Positions 58,848-64,000 of a DNA stretch of 64,000 nucleotides are shown piece after piece (the first letter of the stretch is position 1; every line of letters starts with the position of its first letter). Below the pieces are notes generated by a model that worked only from the letters and a program-made list of their open reading frames with translations, was not told the DNA's origin and searched no databases. The stretch is taken from assembly GCA_937906455.1 (NCBI GenBank), contig CALCYT010000027.1:1-64000 (forward strand), written 5' to 3'. The position numbers and the translations under genes were made by a program. This DNA is from an uncultured Bacteroidales bacterium. GTDB lineage: Bacteria > Bacteroidota > Bacteroidia > Bacteroidales > F082.

Positions 58848-61329
58848 CTGCCACCTTCTTATGCGAATCCACCAGGAACTTGTTGTAATCCAATGCGTTG
58901 ACTTCCTGTTCTTTCTCCAAGGCGAGGTCAAGGACCTCAAGCATGTTGTCCACGAAATGGAACTGCAGGCCTTCAACGTATTCCTTTTTGATATCCATGA
59001 AATCGCGTTCGTTGTCACGTGACAAAATGACATCTGTCACGTTGTTGCGTTTGGCAGCCAGCATCTTCTCCTGTATGCCGCCCACCGGCAAAACCCTGCC
59101 ACGCAACGTGATTTCGCCTGTCATGGCGAGACTGTCTCTCACCCTGCGCTGCGTGAACGCCGATGTCAGTGCTGTCAGCATGGTGATGCCCGCCGACGGC
59201 CCGTCTTTTGGTGTCGCGCCCTCAGGCACGTGGATGTGGACGTTCCATTCCTCAAACACTATCGGATTGATTTTCAACTCGTTGGCATGTGCTTTGATAA
59301 ACTCGTATGCTATCGTCGCCGATTCCTTCATCACATCGCCGAGGTTGCCTGTCATGTTCAGTGCTCCTCTGCCCCTGCTCAAGCTCACCTCTATTGACAG
59401 AATCTCTCCTCCGACGGGTGTCCATGCCAATCCGATGGCGACGCCGGGCATGGTGTGTTTCACCTCGTCCTCGTCGTGATGCATAGGCACGCCAAGGGCT
59501 TTCTTCAGGTCGTCGTCAGTGACTTTCTTGTCATAGTCGTCACCAATGACGATAGCTTTCGCTTTTTTTCGTATGATGTCAGCGATTTTGCGTTCTAATG
59601 AGCGCACTCCGGCCTCACGGGTGTAGTCGTCGATGATTTTATAGATTATTTCCTCCGAAAACTGCACGTCTTTCGCCTTCAGTCCGTGTTCCTTGAGCTG
59701 TTTGGGGATGAGATGTCGCTTGGCAATCTCGTATTTCTCCTCGCGCAGATATCCGTTCAAGTCGATGATTTCCATACGGTCGCGCAAGGCGGGATGTATG
59801 GTCTGAAGGTTATTAGCCGTAGCGATGAACATCACCTTCGAGAGGTCGAAATCCAGCTCGATGAAGTTGTCGTTGAAAGTGTTATTCTGTTCAGGGTCAA
59901 GGATTTCGAGCAGTGCTGCCTGCGGGTCTCCGCTGATGTTGTTGCCGCTCACCTTGTCGATTTCGTCGAGGACGAATACCGGGTTTGACGACTTTGCCTT
60001 CTTCAGGTTCTGAATGATACGGCCTGGCATCGCGCCGATGTATGTCTTACGGTGTCCGCGCAGTTCCGACTCGTCGCGCACGCCGCCCAGCGACATACGT
60101 ATGTATTTGCGTCCCAACGCCTTAGCTATCGACTTACCCAACGAGGTCTTACCCACGCCGGGAGGTCCGACGAGGCACAATATCGGGGCTTTCATATCGT
60201 TTTTCAGTTTCAGCACTGCCAGATGCTCCACTATCCTGTCCTTGATTTTCTCAAGTCCGAAATGGTCTTTGTCGAGCACTTTCTGAGCGTGTTCGAGGTC
60301 GAAATTATCCTTAGTGTATTCGTTCCACGGCAGTTCCACAAGATATTCGAGGTAGTTATGTTGAATGCCGTAGTCGGCTGCCTGCGGGTTCATCCGTTGC
60401 AGTTTCTGAAGCTCTTTGTCGAACACTCCTGCCACCTCCTTGTTCCATTTTTTCTTCGCCGCCTTTGCCTTCAGTTCCTTCACATCCTGTTCGTTAGGCG
60501 TGCCGCCGAGCTCTTCTTGGATTGTTCTAAGCTGTTGATTCAGAAGGTATTCGCGCTGTTGTTTGTCGAGGTCGGTCTTCACTTTGCTTTGAATTTGCTG
60601 TTTAAGGTCAACCATCTGCAGTTCGTTAGTGAGAAGCTCAAGCAAGGCTGTTGCGAATGCCGTAATATCTTCAATTTCAAGGAGTTTCTGTCGGTCTTCC
60701 ATATTAGCCACGAGGTTGCTTCCAATGAAATTGACCATAAACCAAGGGCTTTCGATGTTTCTTATGGCGAAGGTAGCCTCGAACGGCACTGCCCCTGACT
60801 TTTGCACTATCTGCATCGCCATGTCTTTCACGCTCTGTATCAATGCCTTGAACTGTCGGTCGCGAGGCACTGCGGGGTTATTTCCGAATGGTGTGATGCG
60901 GCCTGTCAGGTACGGCTCGTTGCCGGTTATCTCCTCAAGACGGAAGCGGCGTTTGCCTTGTATGATGACGGTGGTGTTTCCGTCAGGCATCTCGAGAGTT
61001 TTCATCACTTGGGCTATGGTTCCTATCTCGAAGAGGTCGTCTTGCCGCGGGTCTTCCACCTTAGCGTCGCGTTGTGTGATGACGCCGATGTCCATACCTT
61101 TTTTATAAGCATCCTTCACGAGGCGTATAGTCTTGTTGCGTCCCACCGTGATAGGGATGACGACGCCGGGGAACAGCACGGCGTTACGGAGAGCCATGAC
61201 AGGCAGCTCTTCCGGCAGCTGTGCGTCGATCATGCGTCTCTCGTCCTCCGGCGAAAAAAGCGGTATATATTCTGCATCAGCTTCGATAATATCGCTGAAG
61301 ATGATGTCGTTGTTTATCTGATTATCCAT
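58834..61329 (-). CDS. lon: ATP-dependent protease Lon
   Basis: The 831-residue cytoplasmic protease has an N-terminal substrate-binding LON domain (PVMALRNAVLFPGVVIPITV) and a coiled-coil linker (QQREYLLNQQLRTIQEELGG). The AAA+ P-loop is GPPGVGKTSLGKSIA. The protease domain has the catalytic Ser in PKDGPSAGITM and the following Lys. The last residues FKV and stop are encoded by a GTTTAAA repeat. The start at 61329 (MDNQIN) is preferred to an ATG 18 bp upstream. Confidence 0.97.
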   Translation of the reverse strand: MDNQINNDIIFSDIIEADAEYIPLFSPEDERRMIDAQLPEELPVMALRNAVLFPGVVIPITVGRNKTIRLVKDAYKKGMDIGVITQRDAKVEDPRQDDLFEIGTIAQVMKTLEMPDGNTTVIIQGKRRFRLEEITGNEPYLTGRITPFGNNPAVPRDRQFKALIQSVKDMAMQIVQKSGAVPFEATFAIRNIESPWFMVNFIGSNLVANMEDRQKLLEIEDITAFATALLELLTNELQMVDLKQQIQSKVKTDLDKQQREYLLNQQLRTIQEELGGTPNEQDVKELKAKAAKKKWNKEVAGVFDKELQKLQRMNPQAADYGIQHNYLEYLVELPWNEYTKDNFDLEHAQKVLDKDHFGLEKIKDRIVEHLAVLKLKNDMKAPILCLVGPPGVGKTSLGKSIAKALGRKYIRMSLGGVRDESELRGHRKTYIGAMPGRIIQNLKKAKSSNPVFVLDEIDKVSGNNISGDPQAALLEILDPEQNNTFNDNFIELDFDLSKVMFIATANNLQTIHPALRDRMEIIDLNGYLREEKYEIAKRHLIPKQLKEHGLKAKDVQFSEEIIYKIIDDYTREAGVRSLERKIADIIRKKAKAIVIGDDYDKKVTDDDLKKALGVPMHHDEDEVKHTMPGVAIGLAWTPVGGEILSIEVSLSRGRGALNMTGNLGDVMKESATIAYEFIKAHANELKINPIVFEEWNVHIHVPEGATPKDGPSAGITMLTALTSAFTQRRVRDSLAMTGEITLRGRVLPVGGIQEKMLAAKRNNVTDVILSRDNERDFMDIKKEYVEGLQFHFVDNMLEVLDLALEKEQEVNALDYNKFLVDSHKKVAGFKV

Positions 61330-61388
61330 AAAACAATGTTTTTTCAAGGGTCTCCAACAAAAACCGTGCCAAAATAAAATATGTCAAC

Positions 61389-61418
61389 AAAAAAGCCCTT
61401 GTCATTTCTGGCAAGGGC
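61389..61418 (-). terminator. Intrinsic terminator of rpmE2
   Basis: gcccttg (61395-61401) pairs with caagggc (61412-61418); on the minus strand a run of T follows. Confidence 0.8.
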
Positions 61419-61458
61419 AAAACTTCATTATGAAAAATTTAACAAACCTATTCTTGGA

Positions 61459-61725
61459 TTATTTTTTCTTTGCTTCCTGGAATTTTTTGTATTTGCTATT
61501 GAACTTATCGACGCGGCCTGCTGTGTCAACAAGTTTCATCTTACCTGTGTAGAACGGGTGTGATGTGTTTGAAATCTCAAGTTTCACCAGCGGATACTCG
61601 TTGCCGTCTTCCCAAACGATGGTTTCCTTTGTGTTGATGGTGGAACGTGACATGAATGCGTGGTCGTTTGACATGTCTTTAAACACGACCAGTCTGTAAT
61701 TCTTTGGATGTATGTCTTTTTTCAT
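61459..61725 (-). CDS. rpmE2: 50S ribosomal protein L31, type B
   Basis: The 88-residue product begins MKKDIHPKNYRLVVFKDMSN and has VWEDGNEYPLVKLEISNTSHPFYTG (in parts). It lacks the CxxC zinc site of type A L31, which marks the zinc-free type B form. Monocistronic with its own terminator. Confidence 0.96.
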   Translation of the reverse strand: MKKDIHPKNYRLVVFKDMSNDHAFMSRSTINTKETIVWEDGNEYPLVKLEISNTSHPFYTGKMKLVDTAGRVDKFNSKYKKFQEAKKK

Positions 61726-61853
61726 TGCCTGTATAATTTTCTTTCAATTCGGGCTGCAAAGATACAACATTTTTTAATACGAAAAATATTTTTTTGAAAA
61801 TTTTTTAAAAAATTATTTTCATTGAGATTTGCACACCATATTAATATTATTGC

Positions 61854-61861
61854 TAACTTTG
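61854..61861 (+). promoter_or_regulatory. -7 promoter element (TAACTTTG) for serC
   Basis: TAnnTTTG match about 55 bp before serC. Confidence 0.55.
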
Positions 61862-61916
61862 CAACGCTTAAAAAAGCGAGAAAGATCATCAATTAACAAC
61901 TTAAAATATAAGCGTA

Positions 61917-63014
61917 ATGAAACACAATTTCAATGCGGGACCATGTGTCCTTCCAAAAGAAGCCGTTGAGTCAACAATCAACGCAATTCGCAATTTCGAC
62001 AACACAGGCATCGGTTTGATGGAGATTTCACACCGCACTCCGGGTTGGGAGCGTATCATGGAAGAAACACGTCAGTTATGGCGCGAACTCCTTAATATTC
62101 CTGCAGAATATGAGGTTCTCTTCCTCGGTGGCGGCGCAAGCACACAGTTTTTCACAGTGCCTGCCAACCTGATGAAGACAAAGGCAGCATATCTCCAGAC
62201 GGGTGTCTGGGCGAAGAAAGCCGCTAAAGAAGCCAAGTTATTCGGTAAAGTCGAGATCGTTGCCTCATCAGAAGACAAGAACTACACATACATCCCGAAA
62301 GGTTACACCGTCCCTACAGACGCTGACTACTTCCACATCACGACAAACAACACCATCTACGGCACGGAGATTCGCGAAGACATGGATTGCCCTGTGACAC
62401 TCGTCGCCGACATGTCGTCAGACATCATGAGCCGTCCCGTTGACGTGAAGAAATACGGTCTCATCTACGGTGGCGCCCAGAAGAACGTGGGTCCTGCCGG
62501 CGTGACATTCGTCATCGTGCGCAAAGACCTCCTCGGCAACATCGGCGACCGCGCCTACATGAACCCGCTTCCGACGATGGTTGACTACAAGACACATGCC
62601 GCTGAAGAGGCCAAGAACATCAGCATGTTCAACACGCCTCCGGTACTTCCAATCTTCGTGATGCACGAGACCCTGACATGGCTGAAGGACACCATCGGCG
62701 GCGTAGCTGCCATGAACAAACTCGCCGTGAAGAAGTCGAACCTCCTCTACGAAGAAATCGACCGCAACAGCATGTTCGTAGGCACAGCTGAGAAAGACTC
62801 ACGTTCAATCATGAACCACTGCTGGGTGATGGCTCCAGGTCGTGAAGACCTCCAGGACGCTTTCATGGCATTCGCCAAAGAACGCGGCATGGTCGGCATC
62901 AAGGGACACCGTTCAGTCGGCGGCTTCCGCGCATCGTTATACAACGCCTGCCCGATTGAGTCAGTAGAGGCATTGGTACAGTGCATGCAGGACTTTGAAA
63001 AAGCGAATAAGTAA
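61917..63014 (+). CDS. serC: Phosphoserine aminotransferase
   Basis: The 365-residue PLP enzyme converts 3-phosphohydroxypyruvate to phosphoserine. FNAGPCVLPKEA at the N-terminus, FLGGGASTQF (phosphate binding) and YGGAQKNVGPAG (PLP Lys) are intact, and HRSVGGFRASLYNA closes the active site. serA follows 58 bp downstream, forming a serine-biosynthesis pair. A TTAGCCA array lies between them. Confidence 0.97.
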   Translation: MKHNFNAGPCVLPKEAVESTINAIRNFDNTGIGLMEISHRTPGWERIMEETRQLWRELLNIPAEYEVLFLGGGASTQFFTVPANLMKTKAAYLQTGVWAKKAAKEAKLFGKVEIVASSEDKNYTYIPKGYTVPTDADYFHITTNNTIYGTEIREDMDCPVTLVADMSSDIMSRPVDVKKYGLIYGGAQKNVGPAGVTFVIVRKDLLGNIGDRAYMNPLPTMVDYKTHAAEEAKNISMFNTPPVLPIFVMHETLTWLKDTIGGVAAMNKLAVKKSNLLYEEIDRNSMFVGTAEKDSRSIMNHCWVMAPGREDLQDAFMAFAKERGMVGIKGHRSVGGFRASLYNACPIESVEALVQCMQDFEKANK

Positions 63015-63050
63015 GCTATTAGCCATTAGCCATTAGCCGTTAGCTATTAG
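63015..63050. repeat. TTAGCCA heptamer array between serC and serA
   Basis: Five units with period 7 starting at the serC stop. A further unit starts at the serA stop (63988-64000) and runs off the window. Confidence 0.85.
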
Positions 63051-63072
63051 TTGTTTTTAAAAATGAATTGAA

Positions 63073-63990
63073 ATGAAAGTATTAGTTGCAACAGAGAAGC
63101 CGTTTTCAGCTGCTGCTGTGAATGGCATTCAGAAGATAGTTGAGGAAGCGGGTTACACATTCGCTAAACTCGAGAAATACACTGACGTACAGCAGTTTTA
63201 CGACGCTGTAGCCGACACCGACGCTCTCATCGTGCGTTCCGACAAGGTGACCAAGGAAGTCATAGACCACGCCAAGAACCTCAAGATTGTGGTTCGTGCC
63301 GGCGCAGGCTTCGACAACCTTGACCTCGCGGCATGCACGGCAAGAGGCATCGTGGCGATGAACACACCGGGTCAGAACTCCAACGCAGTGGCGGAACTCG
63401 CCATCGGCATGATGATATACATGGCTCGTAACACCTTCAAGCCCGGCACAGGCTGTGAATTGAAAGGCAAGAAAGTCGGCATCCAGGCTTACGGCAACGT
63501 AGGTCGTCTCGTAGCTGAGAAAGCCAAGGCACTCGGCATGGAGGTATGGGCGTTCGACCCGTTCATCCCGACAGACAAGATGGAGGCCGAGGGCGTACAT
63601 GTGCCTGCGACACTCGAAGAGCTTTACGCACACTGCGACTACATCTCCTTGCACATACCGGCAAACGAGCAGACGAAGAACAGCATCAACTACGCTCTTC
63701 TCTCGAAGATGCCGAAAGGCGGCTGCTTAGTCAACACAGCCCGTAAGGAAGTCATCAACGAGGCCGACATGGAGAAGATGCTCGCCGAGAGAACAGACTT
63801 CAAGTATGTGACCGATATCGCTCCGGCAAACGCTGAGACATTGGCACAGTTCGCTCCACGTTTCTTCGCAACACCTAAGAAACAAGGCGCAGAGACAGCT
63901 GAGGCCAACATGAATGCAGGTCTTGCGGCAGCTCGCCAGATCGTGGGCTTCTTCAAAGACGGATGCACGAAGTTCCAAGTGAATAAGTAG
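63073..63990 (+). CDS. serA: D-3-phosphoglycerate dehydrogenase (short form)
   Basis: The 305-residue enzyme performs the first step of serine synthesis. VRAGAGFDNLDL, the NAD-binding GIQAYGNVGRLVAEKAKALG, LHIPANEQTKNSIN and the NTARKEVINEADM segment fit the 2-hydroxyacid dehydrogenase family. There is no C-terminal ACT domain, so no serine feedback control of the usual type. The usual catalytic Glu/His region near the end is atypical (IAPANAETLAQFAP). Confidence 0.93.
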   Translation: MKVLVATEKPFSAAAVNGIQKIVEEAGYTFAKLEKYTDVQQFYDAVADTDALIVRSDKVTKEVIDHAKNLKIVVRAGAGFDNLDLAACTARGIVAMNTPGQNSNAVAELAIGMMIYMARNTFKPGTGCELKGKKVGIQAYGNVGRLVAEKAKALGMEVWAFDPFIPTDKMEAEGVHVPATLEELYAHCDYISLHIPANEQTKNSINYALLSKMPKGGCLVNTARKEVINEADMEKMLAERTDFKYVTDIAPANAETLAQFAPRFFATPKKQGAETAEANMNAGLAAARQIVGFFKDGCTKFQVNK

Positions 63991-64000
63991 TTAGCCATTA

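Overview
The window looks like a chromosomal segment of an anaerobic, fermentative member of the order Bacteroidales, probably gut-type and uncultured. Three things suggest this. Most genes have a Bacteroidetes-type -7 promoter element (TAnnTTTG) just upstream. Many families are typical of the phylum (DUF4301, DUF1599, BT_3928-like DoxX protein, BatA-type protein, DisA_N cyclase beside folP, type B L31). The metabolism is anaerobic: ATP-type PEP carboxykinase, glutamate dehydrogenase and the complete [FeFe]-hydrogenase maturase set hydF, hydG, hydE. No rRNA, tRNA or CRISPR array was recognised.

Layout. 1-1.7 kb: the 5' part of an IS3-type transposase gene, an rmuC fragment and a lipid A-type acyltransferase. 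1.8-18 kb: housekeeping genes (pckA, dnaN, prmA, tpiA, an OppB-like permease, DoxX, DUF1599, folP, cdaA, a type IIA topoisomerase A subunit, a BatA-type protein). 18-22.2 kb: a DUF4160/DUF2442 pair, then an AT-rich restriction-modification operon (two-domain adenine methyltransferase plus HNH nuclease) flanked by structured non-coding DNA. 22.5-26.7 kb: hydF, hydG, hydE. 26.9-38.7 kb: a DUF4143 ATPase, gdhA, a guaA-YitT-PBP1-MORN lipoprotein operon, an SPFH operon with a small ribbon-helix-helix gene, and ychF-idi. 38.9-43.4 kb: an accessory region with a transporter remnant, a DUF262-HNH protein, a coiled-coil protein, an EcoRI-type methyltransferase, a tyrosine phosphatase and a truncated YhcG-like protein. 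43.6-64 kb: rpsA, a second DUF4143 ATPase, ferritin, DUF4301, lipoproteins, thrS-infC-rpmI-rplT, an oligopeptide-binding protein, lon, rpmE2, serC and serA.

The most unusual content is non-coding. Three candidate structured RNAs are visible. The one at 58142-58277 has two hairpins whose loops match perfectly over 6 nt inside a 15-bp closing stem. A rod-like one lies at about 49650-49870. A short one lies downstream of rplT. Two of the three end in terminators that overlap, on the opposite strand, the 3' end of a small gene that may encode a barnase-like nuclease. The same 15-nt sequence serves as DIIKR codons and as terminator T-tract at both loci. A promoter-plus-leader motif with fixed 26-27 nt spacing precedes both genes and occurs a third time without a gene.

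Two families of short repeats sit at gene ends: 7-bp-period arrays (TTAGCCA and variants), which often supply the stop codon and last codons, and TCATTTCGA-type palindromes. infC must start at a non-AUG codon, because no ATG, GTG or TTG lies between an in-frame stop and the conserved domain.
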